From the NCBI GenBank assembly GCA_030040475.1, contig JASHTQ010000744.1, positions 1 to 12,301 of the forward strand: DNA of 12,301 bases. Direction: 5' to 3'. The position numbers and the translations under genes are program-made. Each line of letters opens with the position of its first letter. Position 1 is the stretch's first letter. The notes below the pieces were generated by a model. It was not told where the DNA came from. It did no database searches and was given only the letters and a program-made list of their open reading frames with translations. This DNA is from Streptosporangiaceae bacterium. GTDB taxonomy: Bacteria; Actinomycetota; Actinomycetes; Streptosporangiales; Streptosporangiaceae. Below, piece by piece: positions 1 to 7,681 of the stretch.

Positions 1-3000
1 GCTGCGGACGTCGGCCGGGTGATTGCCGTTGCCTCGTGGGGGCGGTACGAGCGGCGGCCGTCCGAGGTGCACGAGACCGAGCAGGGGCGGGCGCGGGTGA
101 CGTGGCACCGGGTGCCTGCCGGGGGAGAGGTCGAGATCCCGCTGGAGGCGGAGGGGTCGGATTACCTGATGCCAGACGTCCGGCAAGAGGGCGTGACGGT
201 GCACTACACCGTGCGGCATCGGAAGAAGCGGCGGGTCGTGGAGCTGCGGCTGGTGAACGGGCAGCGGCCGGTGGGCGGCGATTCGCCCGACGTGGCGCGG
301 CTCTACCAGGTCGGGCTGACGGTGACCGCGCTGGACGGGAACGCGGCCGTGTTCCTCGCGCACAACGACCCGGAGGTGTCGGACCTGCCGCCGTCGTCGG
401 ATCCCGAACGGCTCCAGCTTGAGATGCTGCACCGGAACAAGCGGCAGTACGCGAGCGGGCGGCAGTGCGCGGTGGACGCGTCCGTACGGGACGGGGAGAG
501 GCGCGCGTGGAAGCTTGCCACGACGTGCTTTCCCGCGGCCGAGGTGCGGCTGGTGGTACCGGGCAAGGTGCCGGGGCTCGTGCTGGACATGGCGCGGCTC
601 GGGTCGCACGAGCTCGGCGGGGATGACCTGGCACGCGCGCTTCGGCCGCTCGTGACGGGCTACCGCCGGTGGCTGTCGGCACAGGGCACGCAGGTGGAGT
701 CCGACCCGGAGCTGGCGCGGTATGCCCCGGCCGGGTCGCAGGCACTGGACCGGGCGCAGGCGGTCGCCGACCGGCTCGAGCGGGCGGTTGAGCTGCTGCG
801 GACCAACGGGATCGCGCGGGAGGCGTTCCGGTTCGCCAACCAGGCGATGGCACAGCAGCGGGTGCGCAGCGAGGTGGTGCGGGCGCGGCTGGCCGTTCCC
901 TCGCTGGATGTGACCGCCCTGCTGCGGGAGAAGGATGTGCCGGAGAGCCGGTCGTGGCGGCCGTTCCAGCTGGCGTTCGTGTTGCTGTGCCTGCCTGGAC
1001 TCACTGATCCGTCGCACGGCGACGCCCGGCGCGGGTCCGGCGATCCTTCCGATGCCGAGGTGCAGTTGCTGTTCTTCCCGACCGGTGGCGGTAAGACCGA
1101 GGCGTACCTGGGCCTGGCCGCGTACACGTTCGCGATCCGGCGGCTGCAGGGCGTGATCGGCTCCGGCGAGGCCGAACGGGACGGGACCCGGGGCGTGGCC
1201 GTGCTGATGCGGTACACGTTGCGGCTGCTGACCGCCCAGCAGTTCCAGCGGGCCGCCGCGCTGGTGTGCGCGTGCGAGATGCTGCGCCGGGAGCGGCTCG
1301 ATGCGGGGGATTCCCGGTGGGGCTCGACACCATTCCGGCTTGGCCTGTGGGTCGGGTCGTCGGTAACGCCGAACACCTGGGAATATGCGGAAGAGCAGAT
1401 CACCGAGCGCCGCGGCGACCAGGGGCTCGGCGGGGTGCTTCAGCTCCCGGCCTGCCCGTGGTGCGGTTCGCGCCTGTCGACCGGGCAGAACGTGCGGTCT
1501 GACCGGCTGCGGCGCCGGGTGCTCGTCTTCTGCAGCGACCCGGAGGGGGACTGCGCGTTCTCCCCGCGGAACTCCCCCCGCGACGGTCTGCCGGTGCTGA
1601 CCGTGGACGAGGAGGTCTACCGGCTGACCCCGTCGCTGGTGATCGCCACGGTGGACAAGCTGGCCCAGCTGCCATGGAAGGCGGCGACCGCGACGCTGTT
1701 CGGGCTCGTGGACACCGAGTGCACGCGGCACGGCTGGCAGAATCCGGATTTCTCGTCCTTCTGCGGCCCGAACGGACACCGGGCCGCGGGCGATGAGCCT
1801 GCGGGTGAGATCCGCCCGGCGATCCGGGTCCGGCCGCCGGACCTGATCATCCAGGACGAGCTGCACCTGATCAGCGACGCCCTGGGGTCGATGGTCGGGC
1901 TGTACGAGACGGCTATCGACCGGCTGTGCAGCCGCCCGGGTCCGTCCGGTGCGGTGATCCGGCCGGTGGTGGTCGCCTCGACCGCGACGGTGCGCCGGGC
2001 GGCGGACCAGGCGGAGCAGGTATTCGCACGGAAGCTGACGGTGTTCCCGCCGCCCGTGCTGGACATCGGGGACACGTTCTTCTCCACGACCGTAGAGCCG
2101 TCGCCGTCGACTCCCGGGCGCCGGTACCGCGGCGTGCTCGCGCCGGGCGAACGGCTCAAGTCGGTGGAGATCCGGGTGGCCGCGACGATCATGGAGCACG
2201 CCCAGTACCTGTTTGACCGGTACGGCGCGGCCGCCGACCCGTACATGACGCTGGTGGACTACTTCACCTCAACCCGCGAACTGGCCGGCATGCGGCGGCT
2301 AGTCGAGGACGACATCTCCGACCGCCTGAGCAGCCGCCAGGTGCGCACCCGGCGGCGGCGACCAATCGTGGACGAGCTGACCGGCCGGATGCCGAGCAGC
2401 CAGATCGCCGCGGGCCTCGCCAAGCTTGAGCAGCCCTTCGACCCGGCGCTTGACTCGACCGCGGCAATGGACGAACTGCGGCAGGACCGCGACGCGTACC
2501 TGGCCCGGGTGGCGGCGGCGGGTCGGCCCGGCTCACCTACTGATGTGCTGTTGGCCACGTCCATGCTGCAGGTCGGCGTAGACGTGCAGCGGCTCGGCCT
2601 GATGGTCGTCACCGGCCAGCCGAAGAACACCGCGGAGTACATCCAGGCGACCTCCCGAATCGGCCGTGACCGAATCCGGCCCGGGCTCGTAGTGACGATC
2701 TACCAATGGTCGCGGCCCCGTGACCTGGCACATTACGAATCGTTCGGGTACGACCACGCGACTTTCGGGCTGCGGATCGAGGGCCTGACGACGACCCCGT
2801 TCAGCGACCGGGCGCTGGACCGCGGCCTGACCGGCGTGCTCGTCACCGAGATGCGGCACTCCGGGATCTCGTCACTGCCGAACGTCGCAGCGAACTCGGT
2901 GCCGCTGTCCGGCGAGTCCGCGGCCGGCATCATCGCGTCCGTGATGGAACGAGCCGCGCTGGTCACGCACGACCAGGAACAAGCAGAGGCGGTACGCGGC

Positions 3001-3258
3001 GCGCTCCAGTACCGCCTGGACAAGTGGTACCAGCGCCGGAGCACGCTGCAAACGGGGCGCCTCGGCTACAAGGTGAGCGCGGATATCACCGGGTTGCTGC
3101 GGGATCCCGACGACGGCTCCTGGGACCTGTGGACCGCGCCGATGAGCCTGCGCGAGGTAGAAGCCGAGGTCCTGCTGCAACTCGACAGGGGAGACCGCAG
3201 CCTGGACGCGGCTCCGGCGTGGAACTACGACCGTCCGGCGAGAGGAGCACAGTCGTGA
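1..3258 (+). CDS. drmA: DISARM helicase DrmA, 5' end cut by window edge
   Basis: Superfamily 2 helicase of the DISARM anti-phage system, expected to act with DrmB on incoming unmodified DNA. Numbered from the GTG at base 19, it shows Walker A PTGGGKT (354-360), a DEAH-like DELH box (613-616), motif III STAT (654-657), and motifs V/VI VGVDV around D855 and QATSRIGRD (876-884). A Cys pair C479/C482 with C505/C512 inserted between Walker A and the DELH box looks like a zinc ribbon. The SF2 core plus the inserted Cys cluster, followed directly by DUF1998 and PLD genes, is diagnostic of DrmA. The frame is open from base 1 through base 18, so the GTG at 19 is probably internal and the N-terminus lies outside the window (inference). 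The stop overlaps the drmB start by 4 bases (GTGA). Confidence 0.88.
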   Translation, partial: AADVGRVIAVASWGRYERRPSEVHETEQGRARVTWHRVPAGGEVEIPLEAEGSDYLMPDVRQEGVTVHYTVRHRKKRRVVELRLVNGQRPVGGDSPDVARLYQVGLTVTALDGNAAVFLAHNDPEVSDLPPSSDPERLQLEMLHRNKRQYASGRQCAVDASVRDGERRAWKLATTCFPAAEVRLVVPGKVPGLVLDMARLGSHELGGDDLARALRPLVTGYRRWLSAQGTQVESDPELARYAPAGSQALDRAQAVADRLERAVELLRTNGIAREAFRFANQAMAQQRVRSEVVRARLAVPSLDVTALLREKDVPESRSWRPFQLAFVLLCLPGLTDPSHGDARRGSGDPSDAEVQLLFFPTGGGKTEAYLGLAAYTFAIRRLQGVIGSGEAERDGTRGVAVLMRYTLRLLTAQQFQRAAALVCACEMLRRERLDAGDSRWGSTPFRLGLWVGSSVTPNTWEYAEEQITERRGDQGLGGVLQLPACPWCGSRLSTGQNVRSDRLRRRVLVFCSDPEGDCAFSPRNSPRDGLPVLTVDEEVYRLTPSLVIATVDKLAQLPWKAATATLFGLVDTECTRHGWQNPDFSSFCGPNGHRAAGDEPAGEIRPAIRVRPPDLIIQDELHLISDALGSMVGLYETAIDRLCSRPGPSGAVIRPVVVASTATVRRAADQAEQVFARKLTVFPPPVLDIGDTFFSTTVEPSPSTPGRRYRGVLAPGERLKSVEIRVAATIMEHAQYLFDRYGAAADPYMTLVDYFTSTRELAGMRRLVEDDISDRLSSRQVRTRRRRPIVDELTGRMPSSQIAAGLAKLEQPFDPALDSTAAMDELRQDRDAYLARVAAAGRPGSPTDVLLATSMLQVGVDVQRLGLMVVTGQPKNTAEYIQATSRIGRDRIRPGLVVTIYQWSRPRDLAHYESFGYDHATFGLRIEGLTTTPFSDRALDRGLTGVLVTEMRHSGISSLPNVAANSVPLSGESAAGIIASVMERAALVTHDQEQAEAVRGALQYRLDKWYQRRSTLQTGRLGYKVSADITGLLRDPDDGSWDLWTAPMSLREVEAEVLLQLDRGDRSLDAAPAWNYDRPARGAQS

Positions 3259-5141
3259 CCACTGGGCAGGGAACCGTCCCGGCAGGGGTCGCCGGCCCGG
3301 GCGGTCCGCGCCGGGATCCCACCCGGATCGGTCAGGCTAGGCCAAGTCAGCTGATCACGACCAACGGAGTCGGCGCCACCATCGACCTGCCGTCGATGAG
3401 CGTGATGGTGCGCGGCCTGGACGCTTGGAGTCCCGAGCACCAGGACACGATCGAGGAGCCGCGGCTGCTCGAGGCGGTACGCGGAGTGCTCGGGCAGCAG
3501 GTCCGCGCGCTGCGCCACGCACCCTGGGACCCGCAGGCCAAGGACGACGGGTGGACGCGTGTGGGGGTGCCGGTCACGCCGTTCCCGCGCTGGCTGCGCT
3601 GCCCGCGCTGCTTCCGGCTCGGGCCCATCGACCCGCCCGGCCAGTTCGAGCTCGTGCACCGCTACGGCCGACGGCCCGATCTGGCGAAGTACGTCCACGC
3701 GTGGTGTCAGAGGCAAAGCTCGCAGACCCGGCTGGCGAACCGGCGGGCGTGCGTGCCCGCGCGGTTCATTGTCGTCTGCGAGGACGGGCACATGGACGAC
3801 TTCCCCTACGTCGAGTACGTGCACATGACACGCCCCGAGGGCGTTTGCGACGGACCGGACCTGACCATGTCAGACGCGGCGTCCACGCTGGCGCCGCTAG
3901 TGACGATCAAGTGCGTGACCTGTGACCATGGTCGGTCCATCCAGGATGCGGCCGGCCGGGAAGGCTGGGAGAACCTGCCCCGCTGCCGTGGTCGGCACCC
4001 GCACCTGCAGCAATTCTCGGACTGCGGCAAGCGGTTGCGGCTGATGGTGCTCGGCGCGAGCAACCTGTGGTTCCCGGTGAGCGCAAGCGCGCTCCACCTG
4101 CCGACGGGACAGACCCTCGACGACCTGGTCGCCGCGAACTGGGCGATTCTCGGGTCACAGCCTTCGGCCGAGGTGGCCCAGATGGTGATCGACGTCGCGG
4201 ATCCGCTGCGCGGGCTCCGGGCGTACCCGATCCACGAGGTATGGGCGTCCATCGAGAAGATCCGTGGCGCGGGCGGCCCCAGCACGGCGGAGCCGTCACG
4301 GGACCTGCGCGCCGCCGAATGGCAGCTGCTGGCGCGGCCGACAACGGACCGGCAGGACGCAGACTTCCGCGCGGCGCCGACTCCGTCGCCGGCCGGCTAC
4401 GACCGGCTCCTGGACCAGGTGGTCCTCGTCTCAAGACTGCGCGAGGTCCGCGCCCTGGTCGGGTTTACTCGACTCTCTGCTCCTGACCGAGACGAGCTGC
4501 GGCCGACCAAGCGGGTGTCCCTTACCCGGGCCGCGCCCGAGTGGGTACCGGCCGTCGAGCAGCGCGGCGAGGGGATCTTCCTGCAGCTGCGCGAGGAAAT
4601 GGTGGCGTCGTGGGTAGCCGCCGTCGACGAGCTCGAGCACATCGTGCGGCTGCGGGACTCCTACCGGCAGTGGGCGTTCGACCGGGCGCAGACCGCACAG
4701 CCGGGCTTCCCGGTCGCGCGGCTTACGCTCATCCACACGCTGAGCCACATGCTGATCCGGCAGGTGTCCCTGGAGTGCGGGTATGGGTCGGCGAGCCTGC
4801 GGGAGCGGATCTACCTCGGCTCTCCGACCGTACCAGCGGCGGGTGTCCTTATCTCCACGGCTGCAAGCGACAGCGAGGGCACCCTCGGCGGCCTGGTCGC
4901 GCTCGGCCACCGCCGACACCTGGGGCGCCTACTCGGCCTGGCCCTCGAGGAGGCCGAACACTGCTCGTCGGACCCGCTGTGCGCCGAGCACCTGCCGACT
5001 CCGCAGCACGCCACGCTGCATGCGGCGGCCTGTCACGCTTGCCTGTTCGCGTCGGAGACGAGCTGCGAGTCCGGCAACCGGTGGCTGGACCGCGCGGTGC
5101 TTGTCGACCTGACCGGCGACGGCCTCGCGTTCGCTCGGTGA
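3255..5141 (+). CDS. drmB: DISARM DUF1998 protein DrmB
   Basis: 628-residue partner of the DrmA helicase; in DISARM, DrmA and DrmB form a DNA-engaging complex. The C-terminal third is a DUF1998 domain: HTLSH (H494-H498), a conserved Gly/Ser segment after it, then a Cys set C570, C576, C593, C596 and C604 (pattern CHAC...ETSC) likely to bind zinc. Two more CxxC pairs lie N-terminal (C116/C119 and C220/C223), so several zinc ribbons are likely. The N-terminal segment with SQLITTNGVGATIDLP is typical of DrmB-like proteins. I chose GTG 3255 because it overlaps the drmA stop (GTGA) and has AGAGGAG at 3241-3247, 7 bases upstream; the open frame extends back to 3024 inside drmA and that extension is not credible. 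It overlaps drmC by 4 bases. Confidence 0.9.
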   Translation: MTTGQGTVPAGVAGPGGPRRDPTRIGQARPSQLITTNGVGATIDLPSMSVMVRGLDAWSPEHQDTIEEPRLLEAVRGVLGQQVRALRHAPWDPQAKDDGWTRVGVPVTPFPRWLRCPRCFRLGPIDPPGQFELVHRYGRRPDLAKYVHAWCQRQSSQTRLANRRACVPARFIVVCEDGHMDDFPYVEYVHMTRPEGVCDGPDLTMSDAASTLAPLVTIKCVTCDHGRSIQDAAGREGWENLPRCRGRHPHLQQFSDCGKRLRLMVLGASNLWFPVSASALHLPTGQTLDDLVAANWAILGSQPSAEVAQMVIDVADPLRGLRAYPIHEVWASIEKIRGAGGPSTAEPSRDLRAAEWQLLARPTTDRQDADFRAAPTPSPAGYDRLLDQVVLVSRLREVRALVGFTRLSAPDRDELRPTKRVSLTRAAPEWVPAVEQRGEGIFLQLREEMVASWVAAVDELEHIVRLRDSYRQWAFDRAQTAQPGFPVARLTLIHTLSHMLIRQVSLECGYGSASLRERIYLGSPTVPAAGVLISTAASDSEGTLGGLVALGHRRHLGRLLGLALEEAEHCSSDPLCAEHLPTPQHATLHAAACHACLFASETSCESGNRWLDRAVLVDLTGDGLAFAR

Positions 5142-5893
5142 ACGACCCTGCCGCCCCGCCCCACGACGCGGACGATTGGGCCTGCCGCCTGGCTGTACGC
5201 CTCCCACCGGGCGACGTCCGGCATCTGTCCCGGGCCGCCGCTCAAGGCGAACCGGGTGTGCGGCAGCTTCGCGCCACGACGGCCTCGCCCATCCTGCGCG
5301 ACGCGTGCGACCAGTTGCTCAGGCAGCTTCGCTCAACCGATCCCGCATACCTGTCGGGCCTGCTGACCGGTGCCGCCCGCGCTGTCGAGCGCGCCCGTCA
5401 TTACCAGGCGGTGTCAGTCGTCTGGACTGGTCCGGAATCCGGCATGTCGTCGTCGCGGCTGACCGCCGCAGCCGTGATCGAATTGGTCGACTCCGCCCGG
5501 TTGTCGATCCTTCTGGTGAGCTATGCGACCCAGACCGAAGCGCAGATCAGCGCGGCGTTGTCGGCTGCGGCTGCACGGGACGTGGCCATCACGCTGCTAG
5601 CCGAACGCCACGCGGACAACCCGTCGTACTCATCGGCGGCAACGCCCTTCCCCGGCCTCGACGCGCTCCGCCTGCACTGGCCCGCGTCCTCCCGGCCGTC
5701 AGGCGCCGCGCTGCACGCCAAGATCATCGTGGTGGACGACGAGGTAGCGCTTGTCGGCAGCGCGAACCTCACCAGCCGCGCGATGGAGTCCAACCTTGAA
5801 TGCGGCATCCTCATCCGCGGCGGGCCGCAGCCCCGTGCTATCCGCGACCACATCGACGGCCTGTACGCGGCTGGATTTCTTTATCAACTGTGA
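5138..5893 (+). CDS. drmC: DISARM phospholipase D-like protein DrmC
   Basis: 251-residue protein of the phospholipase D superfamily. It has one HKD motif, HxKx4Dx6GSxN (H193, K195, D200, G207-S208, N210), the nuclease/phosphodiesterase signature; a single copy implies that a dimer forms the active site, as in other one-motif PLD nucleases. The length fits DrmC. In DISARM, DrmC is part of the core gene set, although it is reported to matter less than DrmA/DrmB for protection. The start is GTG 5138, overlapping the drmB stop (GTGA). I see no Shine-Dalgarno sequence, so translation is probably coupled to drmB. The frame is open back to 4541 inside drmB; that part is a shadow. The last 10 bases overlap the 3' end of the opposite-strand gene, leaving no space for an ordinary terminator. 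Confidence 0.88.
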   Translation: MNDPAAPPHDADDWACRLAVRLPPGDVRHLSRAAAQGEPGVRQLRATTASPILRDACDQLLRQLRSTDPAYLSGLLTGAARAVERARHYQAVSVVWTGPESGMSSSRLTAAAVIELVDSARLSILLVSYATQTEAQISAALSAAAARDVAITLLAERHADNPSYSSAATPFPGLDALRLHWPASSRPSGAALHAKIIVVDDEVALVGSANLTSRAMESNLECGILIRGGPQPRAIRDHIDGLYAAGFLYQL

Positions 5894-7059
5894 GAGCGGG
5901 TGACCTCGATGCGGCTTGGTTCCATCTGCAGCCGTCTTCGGCTGGTGCCAAGCCTGCCCTCCACGGTCATGTCCCAGCCGTGACGCTGCGCCTCCCACGC
6001 AGCCTCATATTGGGCGGTGCTGACGGTGACCCAGATCGATCGATGACCGAGAACCTCTCCCTTCTCTGTGCGCAGTTCACCGAAAATCCTTATTCTCTGC
6101 TGCTCTTCGATTCCCTCGTGGAAGGTTTCCACCCGCCCTACGATTCGCGCCCATCCCGATCTGGCCACTTCGGCGAGTTCGTCGCCCGCCCGCGCCAGGA
6201 GACCCACCATATTCTCGCTGAACGAAACCGGATCGGACGGCTCCTCGCTCGGCATCCCGCGAGCCCAGGCGAAGCCAATCTCGAACGCCCGGTATCCGGC
6301 GGGCTGGCGTCTGCCAAACGAACCGAGGTCCGCGAGCGCTCTGCAGAGGTTCGCGGACAGACCCTGCTCTACAGCGTCGTAAAAGTCGCTGAATTGGCTC
6401 TGTGCCCGCAACACTCTGGCGGCGATCGCATGAGCGACCTGGACCGCCCGGTGCAGCGCAGACACCACCTCGCGGCCAGCAAGCCGGTCGCGGGCACCAG
6501 CGGTCTCCTGCAACGGTGCTGTCAGCAGGTCGAGTTGCAAGTCGGCATCTGCGGGTGCGCTGCCTCCCACCGGCACGCGTGAGGTCAGCACGTAGCTACC
6601 GGGACGTGCGCTGCCCAGGCTCACGCTCCGGAGGAACGAATCAACCACCGCACTCCGGCGTCCCTCGATAAGAAGCTGCGGTCCTTGTTCGGTCATGATC
6701 GCGGTCGCCCTCATGAGATCGTGGACCGCCCGCACGGCAGTTAGTCCCGCAGGCAGCGGGATGGTGCCCGACGGAGTATCAGGATGCATCCGATAGAACT
6801 GCGAATCGACCATCGGCTCGCTGATGTCGAGCACGACATCCGGCTCCGGCCTTTCTTCGAATGCGGCCAGCCGCCGGACAGCCTGAATCAGCAGCTGATC
6901 ATCGTCGACGAATTCGCGGCGCTCTGGCACGATCAGCGTGCAATCGGGTTCTAGCTGCCAGAGGAGCGCGCCGCGCGAAGTGCCTTCCCTGCGCCATCCC
7001 ATGCTCGCCAGGTAGCCGTTAAGATGAGCGGGGTCGACCGCCATGCCGGGTTCGGTCAT
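5884..7059 (-). CDS. Unknown 391-residue protein, partner of DUF4365 gene
   Basis: Soluble protein of no family I can name; no signal peptide or membrane segment. Residues 10-65 look alpha/beta, with MGW, ALLWQL and TLIVP segments resembling a small sensor or binding domain. Residues 195-250 are helical (heptad-like AVQVAHAIAARVLRAQ followed by FSDFYDAVEQG). Residues 304-386 form a separate beta-rich C-terminal domain with repeated short strands (IVGRVETF, RIRIFGELR, SIWVTVS, DMTVEGRL, RIEV) reminiscent of an OB-like or small-barrel fold. No catalytic motif is evident. Its ATG overlaps the DUF4365 stop (ATGA, 7056-7059), so the two proteins are probably made together and may form a complex. 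It converges on drmC. Nuclease-regulator, immunity or target-recognition roles are all possible; none is shown. Confidence 0.8.
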   Translation of the reverse strand: MTEPGMAVDPAHLNGYLASMGWRREGTSRGALLWQLEPDCTLIVPERREFVDDDQLLIQAVRRLAAFEERPEPDVVLDISEPMVDSQFYRMHPDTPSGTIPLPAGLTAVRAVHDLMRATAIMTEQGPQLLIEGRRSAVVDSFLRSVSLGSARPGSYVLTSRVPVGGSAPADADLQLDLLTAPLQETAGARDRLAGREVVSALHRAVQVAHAIAARVLRAQSQFSDFYDAVEQGLSANLCRALADLGSFGRRQPAGYRAFEIGFAWARGMPSEEPSDPVSFSENMVGLLARAGDELAEVARSGWARIVGRVETFHEGIEEQQRIRIFGELRTEKGEVLGHRSIWVTVSTAQYEAAWEAQRHGWDMTVEGRLGTSRRRLQMEPSRIEVTRSHS

Positions 7060-7631
7060 GACGATCTTCTTTCCGGCAATTCTCTGCCCTCACAGAGGGC
7101 CACGAGCGTCTCCACTGTCAGCAAGTTCTGTCGGGGAACGACGACCGGTACCCGCCGATCACAGACGGCGTCCGGGAATTGCTCGTACTCGGCGAGCGAG
7201 AGCCAGTAGGCCGCACGGCTAAGTCTGAGCGCAGCCTCGTCGACGCTGGCGTAGAGCGTGGTCTCGGGTGGCACTATCACCAGGAACAAGAAGGTCGGGA
7301 ACCGCCGGTTTCGTCCGGCCAGCGCGTTGAATCGTTTCTGGGTCAGGCGATCATAGCGCCAGCCGCCGCTCCGCTCCACCGGCACTGACCACGACTTGAC
7401 CTGGACCATTATCGCGGGAAAATCGCCGTCGATCTGACGGGTGGCACTGATGATGAAGTCGATCCCGGTGCAATCAGGTTCTGCCTTGTAAACCTGAAGG
7501 CCGGCAGCGGACGCGAGCGCACGTATGAAAGATTCACCGTACCAGCCTTGATGATTGTTCTGGTCCAGGCACCATTCGCAGCCCAGCGCGCACCTCCAGG
7601 AACAGGCCCTGCGCCTTTTATCTACGGTCAC
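7056..7631 (-). CDS. DUF4365-type PD-(D/E)XK-like protein
   Basis: 191 residues from GTG 7631. The core matches the DUF4365 pattern: GWYGESF (E33), then PDCTGIDFII (D58), then IMVQVKSW (Q77, K79). This is a PD-(D/E)XK nuclease-like arrangement (E...D...QxK), suggesting a metal-dependent nuclease or a degenerate relative. The C-terminal half has the TEKQFNALAG-like segment (here TQKRFNALAG), FLFLVIVP and NLLTVETL. The start is uncertain: GTG 7631 has no visible Shine-Dalgarno, and the N-terminal extension has a CxxxCxxxCxxC array (C10, C14, C18, C21). A CTG at 7586-7584 has GGAGG at 7597-7593, 6 bases upstream, and would remove the first two Cys. It is coupled downstream to the unknown 391-residue gene. 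DUF4365 proteins are common in accessory DNA; a defence role is inferred only. Confidence 0.78.
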   Translation of the reverse strand: MTVDKRRRACSWRCALGCEWCLDQNNHQGWYGESFIRALASAAGLQVYKAEPDCTGIDFIISATRQIDGDFPAIMVQVKSWSVPVERSGGWRYDRLTQKRFNALAGRNRRFPTFLFLVIVPPETTLYASVDEAALRLSRAAYWLSLAEYEQFPDAVCDRRVPVVVPRQNLLTVETLVALCEGRELPERRSS

Positions 7632-7656
7632 ACCGCATTTTCAATGTCTCGCATCA

Positions 7657-7681
7657 CCGTACCGCTCTTGATGCAGTACGG
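7657..7681 (-). terminator. Hairpin directly after the kinase stop
   Basis: Inverted repeat CCGTAC / GTACGG (7657-7662 and 7676-7681) with a 13-base loop, placed immediately downstream of the kinase TAG stop (7682-7684) and before the DUF4365 gene. There is no T-tract. A weak terminator or processing site that could separate the RiPP-like operon from the DUF4365 pair; the stem is only 6 bp, so it may be chance. Confidence 0.3.

Noticed and set aside
3024..3254. Longer drmB start inside drmA
   Set aside because: The GTG at 3255 overlaps the drmA stop and has AGAGGAG at the right distance; the extension is Arg/Gly/Pro-rich antisense-like translation of drmA in another frame.
4541..5137. Longer drmC start inside drmB
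   Set aside because: The extension is low-complexity Arg/Ala/Gly from another frame of drmB; DrmC proteins are about 250 residues, matching the start at 5138.
5800..6582. Plus-strand 260-codon frame over the unknown 391-residue gene
   Set aside because: Antisense to a gene coupled to DUF4365; the translation has no family features and starts inside drmC.
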